This document shows, in pieces, positions 54,067-61,415 of a stretch of 64,000 nucleotides of DNA. The notes under the pieces are model-generated. The model did no database searches. It was not told where the DNA came from and worked only from the letters and a program-made list of their open reading frames with translations. The stretch lies in assembly GCF_004771275.1 (NCBI RefSeq), contig NZ_RQEV01000007.1, forward strand, positions 186,001 through 250,000, in the 5' to 3' direction. This stretch comes from Leptospira fluminis. Lineage in GTDB: Bacteria > Spirochaetota > Leptospiria > Leptospirales > Leptospiraceae. Each line of letters starts with the position of its first letter. Within the stretch, counting starts at the first letter, position 1. A program made the position numbers and the translations under genes.

Positions 54067-54756
54067 TTACGGATCCGTAAAGAACTCGTCGCTGAATTGG
54101 GAATTTTCCACGATCCTGCTCTCCAGCAAATTGAACGCCACCCGTCGGAAATACGGCCGAACGAGCTTCTCGTAAGTACTCTTGCTGCGGGCGTGAGCGT
54201 AAGGATCCGTGAAATAGATCTCTTTCTTCATCCTTTCGTAGTCGTTCTTGGTCGGAACCGTAAAATAAAGATACCGCACGATCGAATGCAGCTTTCGGAA
54301 AATTCCCTTTAATTCGCGCTTATCTATATATTGGACAACGGAGTTGCAGATCCCCAGATCGAAAGGGGCGCCGACGAAATATTTCGGATCCAGATCCTGG
54401 ATCGTGCTATGAAGAAAGGAAAGGTTATATCCCCGGATCCACTTTTGCCCCGCGATCGAGTCTATCATTTCCTCCGAAGGGTCGATCGCAAAAATTCTTC
54501 CGGGATCGAAAGCCTTTACGGTCTCTTTGAGTAGGATCGCCTTGCCGAACCCGAAGTCCGCAAGACTATGCACCGGTATCTGCATTAAGTCCATCAGGGA
54601 CTTAATGTACTTCGCATGTTCTCTAGCATTAAACGACGCATCTACGTCGACACCGGTGCCGTATATCTCCTTCCAATACGAGGTTTCGAACGGTTGACCG
54701 TTCGCTCCGTACGCTAGATAATCGCTCTCCGGTTTTTTCCTTTTACCGGAAATCAT
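54067..54756 (-). CDS. SAM-dependent class I methyltransferase-like protein
   Basis: 229 residues. The SAM-binding region begins with VHSLADFGFGKAILLKETV, where DFGFG stands for the usual GxGxG motif and is degenerate, followed by IFAIDPSEEMIDSI (acidic residue for ribose) and FDLGICNSVVQYI. Acceptor is unknown. ATG at 54756 overlaps the stop of the upstream membrane-protein gene by 4 nt. The three genes 56084-52572 therefore look like one operon, perhaps for surface glycan or polyprenyl-linked sugar modification. Confidence 0.8.
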   Translation of the reverse strand: MISGKRKKPESDYLAYGANGQPFETSYWKEIYGTGVDVDASFNAREHAKYIKSLMDLMQIPVHSLADFGFGKAILLKETVKAFDPGRIFAIDPSEEMIDSIAGQKWIRGYNLSFLHSTIQDLDPKYFVGAPFDLGICNSVVQYIDKRELKGIFRKLHSIVRYLYFTVPTKNDYERMKKEIYFTDPYAHARSKSTYEKLVRPYFRRVAFNLLESRIVENSQFSDEFFTDP

Positions 54757-56084
54757 ACCCGGGAGCTCTTGGAAGGCGCGAGTACCTCGAGTAGCAAAAG
54801 ACGGATCCTGTCGTAGCCCGAGTCCTTTTCCAATCCTTTTCTCGCCACCGAGGATTTCGGCTTTAAGGTTTTCAGGCTGCCGTCGGATTGAATCCTTTTC
54901 CAGAGTATTCCGTTGATCAGAATCCTTTCTCCGGACAGGAAGAGATATTGAGCCGATTTAGCTCGGACCTCCCTTTGCAGAAGCTTTTTGTCCACGGGCC
55001 AGATTTCGGAAATTAGAATATAATCGCGTTCGCCAAAGTTGTCCTTTTCCCGAAAGAATAGTTGCTGCTTCGTATGAAAATACAGATACTCGGCGGTAGG
55101 TCTGTCCGCAAAGATCCTCTCCTTGGGATCGATCACCGCTCTTCCACGCAGAGATACGATATCTTTGGATAGGGAATTCAATTTAACCGTGTCCATTCCG
55201 CGGATCGGCCTCACGGTAAAATATCCGGACACGACAAGTAGAACGAAGACCGCGATGGAAGCCGCCACCGAGTTGAGCTCCTTTTCGGAGCGTAGCAGGA
55301 AGGTTCCCGCCGCTAACAGAATTACGAAGGATCCGAATCCTAGAAGATATTCCCAGGCCCTTTTTCCCATATAAGAGAAGGACTCTTCCCCGTAAAACCC
55401 CAGACTTCCAAACAGAAACACGGCTAAAACGAAAACGGAAAGATAACCGTACAGGAATAATTTCGGGAGATTCCTACGTTTAAAAAACACCGATTGGTTC
55501 TTCTTCTTTTCTCGTAAGCCTACGGTACCGGCCTTGATCACGAATAGGGTGAAACCGATCAGAAAAAAGGTAAAATGGGAAAACAAACCCAGTAAAGTAC
55601 AGGAAACCAAAACGAGCAGGTCCAGGATCGTTTCCATCCGGAACGAGAGGAAGAGTAATAATACGAAGATCAAGCTGACCGACTCGGAAAGATGGTGCAA
55701 GGGAACGTTGTACGAAAGCGGATTGATCGCCGCCAAATAGCAGAGCAGATATTGGTTCGGTTTCCAAGTCCCTCTTTCCATCAAGTATGCGCAGAGGTGT
55801 ACTGCGAGGCTTAGAAAAAAGGCTCCGAAGGAAAGATAAGCGGGAACGTAATTCAATCCGGCAAGGGATTTCCAGAAGGAGAGCAATAAAAAAGCCAACG
55901 GCTCCTGAGGACTGAAGAATTTTCCCTCTTCCTGAATGGAACGGAGTTCCGCCAGAACCCTGTACGATTCGGCATTTTCCGGTTCCCCATGCCAGGATTG
56001 GAGAATCGTCAATACGCTTGTAAGAAAAAGAACGGAGACCAAAATAAGGAAAGGGTTTGCTTTTTTGTTTCGTTCTAAGTCCAT
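54753..56084 (-). CDS. Multi-pass membrane protein (GT-C-like), unknown function
   Basis: 443 residues from the ATG at 56084; a TTG at 56120 is in frame and cannot be excluded. About nine hydrophobic segments lie in residues 10-295, and a soluble tail from about residue 300 follows. The pattern LSFWKSLAGLNYVPAYLSFGA and YLAAINPLSYNVPLHHLSESVSLIFVLLLFL is reminiscent of GT-C glycosyltransferases, but I see no clear DE or similar catalytic motif in the first loop. First gene of the three-gene operon; its stop overlaps the methyltransferase start. Confidence 0.65.
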   Translation of the reverse strand: MDLERNKKANPFLILVSVLFLTSVLTILQSWHGEPENAESYRVLAELRSIQEEGKFFSPQEPLAFLLLSFWKSLAGLNYVPAYLSFGAFFLSLAVHLCAYLMERGTWKPNQYLLCYLAAINPLSYNVPLHHLSESVSLIFVLLLFLSFRMETILDLLVLVSCTLLGLFSHFTFFLIGFTLFVIKAGTVGLREKKKNQSVFFKRRNLPKLFLYGYLSVFVLAVFLFGSLGFYGEESFSYMGKRAWEYLLGFGSFVILLAAGTFLLRSEKELNSVAASIAVFVLLVVSGYFTVRPIRGMDTVKLNSLSKDIVSLRGRAVIDPKERIFADRPTAEYLYFHTKQQLFFREKDNFGERDYILISEIWPVDKKLLQREVRAKSAQYLFLSGERILINGILWKRIQSDGSLKTLKPKSSVARKGLEKDSGYDRIRLLLLEVLAPSKSSRV

Positions 56085-56196
56085 GTTCTCGGTATTTTGC
56101 ACTTCCGGATTTCGGAGCAACGTTAAAAATTTAGGTGAAATTATACCAACACATTTTGAACTAAACTAAGAGGCATATTCCCGGGGGACCTACGAG

Positions 56197-58209
56197 ATGG
56201 AAAAAAAAGATCACATCCTTTACGATAAAAGCGGGAACCCTAGTAAGGAACCCGCTTGGATTTTCCGCACCTACGCGGGGCATACGAACGCGAAAGAATC
56301 CAACGAATTATTCCGAAAGAACCTCGCCAAAGGCCAGACCGGTCTCTCCATCGCCTTTGACCTTCCTACCCAATGCGGCTACAGCTCCGACCATTCCATC
56401 GCGAGGCCGGAAATCGGGAAAGTAGGGGTTCCTATCAACACTCTGGAGGACTTCCGTATCCTCTTCGATCAAATCCCCATCGAAGAGATGAACACCTCCA
56501 TGACGATCAACGGGACTTCCATGTGGCTCCTTTCACTTTATGTGGCCCTGGCGGAAGAAAGAGGTGAGGACGTTTCCAAGCTACAGGGAACGACACAAAA
56601 CGACATAATCAAAGAATATCTGGCTCGGGGAACCTATATTTTTCCTCCCGAGCATTCCATACGAGTCATCGTGGATATGTACGAGTACTGTCTCAAAAAG
56701 ATTCCGAAATGGAACCCTTCCAATATCTGCTCCTATCACCTACAGGAAGCGGGCGCCACTCCGGTGCAAGAGCTCGCCTTTGCCTTAGCCACCGCCATGG
56801 CCATCCTGGACGCGATCAAAGAAAGAAATTGTTTTACCCACGAAGAATTCGAGCAGTGCGTAGGTAGGATCTCCTTTTTCGTGAACGCTGGAATCCGTTT
56901 CATCGAAGAGATGTGCAAAATGCGTTCTTTCACGGAAATGTGGGACGATATTACCGCCAAACAATACGAGGTGAAGAGCGAGAAATTCCGCCGTTTCCGG
57001 TACGGAGTGCAGGTCAACTCCCTGGGATTGACGGAGGAACAACCCGAAAATAACGCCTGGAGGATCCTGATCGAGGCCCTGGGAGTCACGTTAAGCAAGG
57101 ATGCACGCTGTCGCGCCTTGCAGCTTCCCGCATGGAACGAGGCTCTCTCCCTTCCCCGCCCTTGGGACCAACAGTGGTCTTTGCGCCTACAGCAGGTTCT
57201 AGCTTACGAAACCGACCTGCTGGAATATCCCGACCTGTTCGAAGGTTCCAAGGTAATAGAGAGCAAAGTCAAAGAGCTCATAGAAAACGCGAACAAAGAA
57301 ATCCAAAAAATCAAGGAGATGGGTGGAGCGATCCGTGCCATCGACAACGGTTATATGAAGTCCCAATTGGTCAAATCCCAGGCGGAAAGATTGGCCAAGA
57401 TCAACAATAACGAACTCGTGATCGTAGGGAAGAACAAGTGGAAGGAAGGAATCCCCTCCCCTCTCACGAACGATCCCGACGGAGGAATCTTCAAGGTGGA
57501 TCCCAAATCCGCGGAACAAACCCTGAAGGTTCTAGCGGAAGTGAAAGCGAAGCGGGACCCGAAACGGGCAGCGGAATCCTTGGCAAGGCTGGAAGAAGAC
57601 GCAAAGAACGGCAAGAACCTGATGTATGCGTCCATCGAATGCGCCAAGGCCCTCGTTTCCACGGGAGAATGGGCCGACGTTCTCCGAAAAGTGTTCGGAG
57701 AATACAGACCTGCCACCGGAGTGGAAGGTCAAAAACTGAATTTGGAAACGGAGAAGGTCGCAATCGTCCGTTCCAAGGTGGAGAAATTTCTGAAGGATAC
57801 GGGGGCTCGCCCGAAAATCGTGGTCGGAAAACCCGGATTGGACGGACACTCGAATGGAGCGGAGATGATCGCAGTCTCCGCCAAACACGCCGGATTCGAC
57901 GTCATTTATTCCGGAATCCGTCTGACTCCCGAAGATATCGTCCAGTCGGCGGTGGAAGAAAACGCGAACGTCATCGGAGTATCCATTCTTTCCGGTTCCC
58001 ATATCGAACTCGCGGAACAGATCTTCCAGGAATTAAAGCACTACAAGGCCGAGATTCCGGTCGTATTCGGAGGAATCATCCCCGCCTCCGATTTCGACAC
58101 ACTGAAAAAAATCGGAGTAAAAGCCATCTTCACTCCCAAAGATTACGATCTGATGGACGTTATGGAAAAGATCATCGATATTCTTTCCAAGGCTCCGGTC
58201 GCCGCCTGA
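56197..58209 (+). CDS. meaA: MeaA-type acyl-CoA mutase (ethylmalonyl-CoA mutase family, B12-dependent)
   Basis: 670 residues. The N-terminal mutase barrel has WIFRTYAGHTNAKESNELF, GLSIAFDLPTQCGYSSDH, MTINGTSMWLLSLYVA and NICSYHLQEAGATPVQELAF; the C-terminal B12-binding domain has RPKIVVGKPGLDGHSNGAEM (DxHxxG) and ISILSGSHIELAEQ. Length and motifs fit MeaA/Ecm more than two-subunit methylmalonyl-CoA mutase. It rearranges ethylmalonyl-CoA (or a related acyl-CoA) by a radical mechanism. ATG at 56197. The meaB gene follows by 4 nt. The neighbouring genes do not include other ethylmalonyl-CoA pathway enzymes, so the exact substrate stays open. Confidence 0.85.
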   Translation: MEKKDHILYDKSGNPSKEPAWIFRTYAGHTNAKESNELFRKNLAKGQTGLSIAFDLPTQCGYSSDHSIARPEIGKVGVPINTLEDFRILFDQIPIEEMNTSMTINGTSMWLLSLYVALAEERGEDVSKLQGTTQNDIIKEYLARGTYIFPPEHSIRVIVDMYEYCLKKIPKWNPSNICSYHLQEAGATPVQELAFALATAMAILDAIKERNCFTHEEFEQCVGRISFFVNAGIRFIEEMCKMRSFTEMWDDITAKQYEVKSEKFRRFRYGVQVNSLGLTEEQPENNAWRILIEALGVTLSKDARCRALQLPAWNEALSLPRPWDQQWSLRLQQVLAYETDLLEYPDLFEGSKVIESKVKELIENANKEIQKIKEMGGAIRAIDNGYMKSQLVKSQAERLAKINNNELVIVGKNKWKEGIPSPLTNDPDGGIFKVDPKSAEQTLKVLAEVKAKRDPKRAAESLARLEEDAKNGKNLMYASIECAKALVSTGEWADVLRKVFGEYRPATGVEGQKLNLETEKVAIVRSKVEKFLKDTGARPKIVVGKPGLDGHSNGAEMIAVSAKHAGFDVIYSGIRLTPEDIVQSAVEENANVIGVSILSGSHIELAEQIFQELKHYKAEIPVVFGGIIPASDFDTLKKIGVKAIFTPKDYDLMDVMEKIIDILSKAPVAA

Positions 58210-58213
58210 ATCC

Positions 58214-59191
58214 ATGGCGGTGAAGTTTAGCCCGGAAGAACTCAAAGAACTCATCCGCAACGCAGCCGACGGGGAAAAATTCCCTTTGGCAAAACTGATC
58301 ACGGAACTGGAAAAACCGAATTCATTCGAATTTCGTAAATTATTATTTGATGAATTAGAAAAATCCGGATTCTCCGGAAATTCCTCCCTCACGGTAGGAC
58401 TGACAGGTACTCCGGGAGCGGGGAAATCGTCCTTACTCGGGGAATTTTCCTCCGAATTCCTGAAACGATTTCCGGAAAGAAAGATGGCGGTGGTTGCCGT
58501 CGATCCTTCGAGTCATATCAGCGGAGGTTCCTTTTTGGGGGACAGGACCAGACTTTCCTTGCCTACACGGGAAAAAAGGATCTATTTCCGTTCCCAACCT
58601 AGCCAACTGGAGCTCGGCGGAGTCAATCCCTACACGTATCATGTGATCCGTCTGTTACGTTGCTTTTTCGATTTCGTCTTCGTGGAGACCGTAGGGATAG
58701 GACAAAACGAGATCGAAGTGTCCAAACTGGCCGATCTTTCCTTTTTGGTGATGGTTCCGTTGGGAGGGGACCAGATCCAATTCATGAAGAGCGGAATCAT
58801 GGAAGTCCCGGATGCGTTTATTCTGAACAAATGCGACGAAGAAGCCTTGGCAAAGGCGAGCTATCATACTTTGACTCATACTCTGGAATTTTTGAGGGAT
58901 CTCTCCCCCGGAGGTTCCGTTCCGCCTGTATTTATGACAAGCGTCAAAACCAAGAGAGGAATCCCGGATCTTCTGGAATACATCGTCTCGGAAAAGCCCG
59001 GCGATAAGCGAGAAGAGGAAACCCTTTTGCAGATCCGGAAATGGGTCAAAAACGAGTACGGAAATTTCGGACTAAGGATCCTATCCGAAATTCACTTTCC
59101 GAAAAACGCCGACTACGAAACCTACGAAGCATTGGCCGAAACGGAAATCGGAAAAAGATTCAAAGACGGATCCGCGACCCGTTCGGAATAA
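58214..59191 (+). CDS. meaB: Mutase-protecting GTPase MeaB
   Basis: 325 residues, a G3E-type P-loop GTPase: TVGLTGTPGAGKSSLLGEF, VVAVDPSSHISGGSFLGD, FVFVETVGIGQNEIEVSKL and FILNKCDEEAL (NKxD). It assists loading and protection of the B12 mutase. ATG at 58214, four nt after meaA, so the two are co-transcribed, supporting the assignment. Confidence 0.95.
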   Translation: MAVKFSPEELKELIRNAADGEKFPLAKLITELEKPNSFEFRKLLFDELEKSGFSGNSSLTVGLTGTPGAGKSSLLGEFSSEFLKRFPERKMAVVAVDPSSHISGGSFLGDRTRLSLPTREKRIYFRSQPSQLELGGVNPYTYHVIRLLRCFFDFVFVETVGIGQNEIEVSKLADLSFLVMVPLGGDQIQFMKSGIMEVPDAFILNKCDEEALAKASYHTLTHTLEFLRDLSPGGSVPPVFMTSVKTKRGIPDLLEYIVSEKPGDKREEETLLQIRKWVKNEYGNFGLRILSEIHFPKNADYETYEALAETEIGKRFKDGSATRSE

Positions 59192-59232
59192 GCGAAAAGG
59201 GTTTTCGTTCCCGTTATTCCGTCCCTAGCCGA

Positions 59233-59480
59233 TCAAAATCGGAACAATCTATACAGCAATCCTCTTAAAAAACTCCATAGGGTGCCGATTAGCATCTGCT
59301 TTCCGACTTCGGCATAGATCTGCCCTTGCGAAGGAACGGCCCGGTTGCGGTTGCCCCGGGGTTTCCGGCTTGGGGAGACTGGGCCATCGCATCCCTGTAC
59401 TGTTTTTGCTGTTCCGGTGTGAGTGCCTTCCAGGACTCCGGTGGAAAACCCGGAGGAATTTGTTCGTTTTGCGGATCCAT
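59233..59480 (-). pseudogene. Small gene interrupted by a frameshift
   Basis: The ATG at 59480 opens a frame reading MDPQNEQIPPGFPPESW, ALTPEQQKQYRDAM, which ends at 59289. A second frame then reads GQIYAEVGKQMLIGTLWSF and LRGLLYRLFRF to a TGA at 59233. Adding one base in the GGG run of AAGGGCAG joins the two into one 82-residue frame (83 codons, from 248 bases plus one). The second part looks like a membrane-binding helix. Either a real frameshift, a sequencing error or a programmed slip explains this. It lies convergent to meaB. Confidence 0.55.
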
Positions 59481-59601
59481 GGGCCAAGAACCTATTCTTT
59501 CTTTCCCCTTTAGTCAACATTTTATTAACGGGAAGGGGGAAATCCAAATCGAATAACCCGTTTGCCTTATCCAAGGACCCTGAATTTCGGGCAAAAAACT
59601 T

Positions 59602-59622
59602 CCGGATTTTCGGAAAATCCGG
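59602..59622. promoter_or_regulatory. Perfect 21-bp palindrome upstream of the desaturase
   Basis: CCGGATTTTC-G-GAAAATCCGG, arms 10 bases, no mismatch. It lies 160 bases before the desaturase ATG in a 302-base stretch (59481-59782) with no supported gene. No T-run follows, so an operator is more likely than a terminator. Confidence 0.5.
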
Positions 59623-59705
59623 GGATTTCCGGTCGTCGGAATATAGAGGGGACCCCGTTATTCCCGGTACCAACCCCCGAAAAAAGCGGAAAAAAATCCG
59701 GAGAG

Positions 59706-59729
59706 CCGGTTTTTTTGCAACAAAACCGG
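59706..59729. promoter_or_regulatory. Second dyad upstream of the desaturase
   Basis: CCGGTTTTTTTG/CAACAAAACCGG, arms 12 bases with one mismatch. It lies about 53 bases before the desaturase ATG, a typical place for a repressor. It resembles the first palindrome in having CCGG ends and an AT-rich core. Confidence 0.5.
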
Positions 59730-59782
59730 GGTTTCCAACTCGGATTAAGAAAAAGGTATGAAACCGAATCGAGGAGCCCTTC

Positions 59783-60589
59783 ATGGCGATCATTCTTAGC
59801 TTTTTCTTAGGACATTGGTTTTTGGCGGCCTTTGCACAATCTTTTTACCTGCACAGATATTCCGCCCACCAAATGTTCAAACTGAACCGTTTCTGGGAAA
59901 AGTTCTTTTATTTCTTCACTTTCTTTGTCCAAGGATCTTCCTATTTAAATCCCCGGGCTTACGCTATCCTTCATCGCCAACACCACGCTTACAGCGATAC
60001 GATCAAAGACCCCCACTCCCCCGTCGCATCCAAGGGATTTTTGGATATGATGTGGACCACTGCCGTCGTTTACGAAGATATCCTGAATCGTAAGACCGAG
60101 GTGGAAAAAGATTTTAGGGGAAATTATCCCGAAATGCCTTTCTTTGACAGATTCGCCGATTCCTGGTTCGTCCGTCTCTTCTTCGGAACCGGGTACACTC
60201 TCTTTTACATGGCCTTCGTTCCAGGAGACGCACTTTGGCTGTATGCACTTCTGCCCTTTCATTACCTAATGGGACCGGTCCATGGAGCTATCGTGAACTG
60301 GTGCGGACACATGTACGGGTATCGCAACCATCCCAAGAATCCGGACAATTCCAAAAACACCCTGCCTGTGGATTTCCTGATTTTGGGCGAACTGTACCAG
60401 AACAACCACCATGCTCATCCGAATTCCCCGAACTTCGCGTTCCGTTGGTTCGAAATCGACCTGACCTACCAAGTGATGAAGGTTCTACATTTTCTGAGGA
60501 TCATCCAAATCCAAAGGGCCGTCTGGACGGAAAAAGGAAGAAAGGAACTTCCCGGTACCCCTCGCTCTCCTCTGGCAGACGTAGCCTAG
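59783..60589 (+). CDS. Fatty acid (acyl-CoA) desaturase
   Basis: 268 residues, membrane-bound di-iron type. The three His boxes are HRYSAH (about residue 24), HRQHHAY and NNHHAHPN (about residue 211). Hydrophobic segments between them match desaturase topology. It should insert a double bond in an acyl chain. ATG at 59783; two dyads at 59602 and 59706 suggest a controlled promoter. The left-hand Cfa operon of this window might use its products, but that is speculation. Confidence 0.9.
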   Translation: MAIILSFFLGHWFLAAFAQSFYLHRYSAHQMFKLNRFWEKFFYFFTFFVQGSSYLNPRAYAILHRQHHAYSDTIKDPHSPVASKGFLDMMWTTAVVYEDILNRKTEVEKDFRGNYPEMPFFDRFADSWFVRLFFGTGYTLFYMAFVPGDALWLYALLPFHYLMGPVHGAIVNWCGHMYGYRNHPKNPDNSKNTLPVDFLILGELYQNNHHAHPNSPNFAFRWFEIDLTYQVMKVLHFLRIIQIQRAVWTEKGRKELPGTPRSPLADVA

Positions 60590-60664
60590 GTTTCTTTTTT
60601 TTCTCGGTCGCAGCGGAATCCGAACAAAAGGAGAAGCTGCGATCGATCTAGAAGCGGATCGACC

Positions 60665-61138
60665 CTATTCGCGGAGCCGATCCAAGTCCCCTCTCATCTC
60701 CCTTTCGTATTCCTCCATCATCTTTCCGTAAAATCCTTCCGGAAGCCGGACTTTACCGTTGAGAAGGAGTTCGAAAAGAGCGACGACCAAGGATTCCTTT
60801 TCGTATCCGGTAAAGATCCATTCCAGGAGCTCCAGCGCAAGGTCGAGACGTCCTTCTTCCCGGATTTCCTTCCGAAAGGTTTCCAGGATTTCCGTGTTCT
60901 TCTCTTGCTCCAAAAGTACCCGTAATATACTGGGCATACTCTGGAGCAATACCTGCTTTTTGGAGTTGGGAGTGAACCGAAACTCTTCCTCTTGTTTTAA
61001 ATGGGATAAAATCGCGGAATTCGCTTCCTGTTTTGAAATCCCGGACCGTTCCAGGGCCCGAGCGAATACCTCTCCCAAAACGGAATCCTCCAAGGGATGA
61101 AAAGGAAAACCGGACTTTTGAGGACCTTCAGACTGCAT
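60665..61138 (-). CDS. Helical hypothetical protein
   Basis: 157 residues, charged, no signal or membrane segment. Helical patterns such as VFARALERSGISKQEANSAIL and LDLALELLEWIFTGYEKESLV. Not recognised. ATG start at 61138. It converges on the desaturase gene. A 277-base gap to the next gene (61416) holds no other supported feature. Confidence 0.55.
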   Translation of the reverse strand: MQSEGPQKSGFPFHPLEDSVLGEVFARALERSGISKQEANSAILSHLKQEEEFRFTPNSKKQVLLQSMPSILRVLLEQEKNTEILETFRKEIREEGRLDLALELLEWIFTGYEKESLVVALFELLLNGKVRLPEGFYGKMMEEYEREMRGDLDRLRE

Positions 61139-61415
61139 GATTTCTCCCGACCGAATTTTGTTCCGATCCGTAGGAAAGGAACGATTGGAATTCGGAATTT
61201 CCCTTGATTTCTGTCAAGAATCTAGACCTTCGCCTAATGCAAGAATACGGTCCGATCTCGGTTTTGTAACCGTTTTTTCACGATTCCTTAGTACCATTGG
61301 GATCCTAGAATCGTAGATTTAAGGCTCTTTCTACCATGAAAGTTTCCCAGGCCAAAATTTTAAGCGTGCTTCGACCCGATTTTCAGAATCCAATCCAACT
61401 CTCCTGACGGTTTTT

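Noticed and set aside
57438..58223. Second long frame inside meaA
   Set aside because: Arg/Gly-rich shadow of a GC-rich coding gene in another frame.
60598..60645. T-run and nearby TCGCAGC/GCTGCGA stem between the desaturase and the helical gene
   Set aside because: The T-run precedes the stem on the plus strand, and on the minus strand the stem is followed by A; neither direction gives a normal intrinsic terminator.
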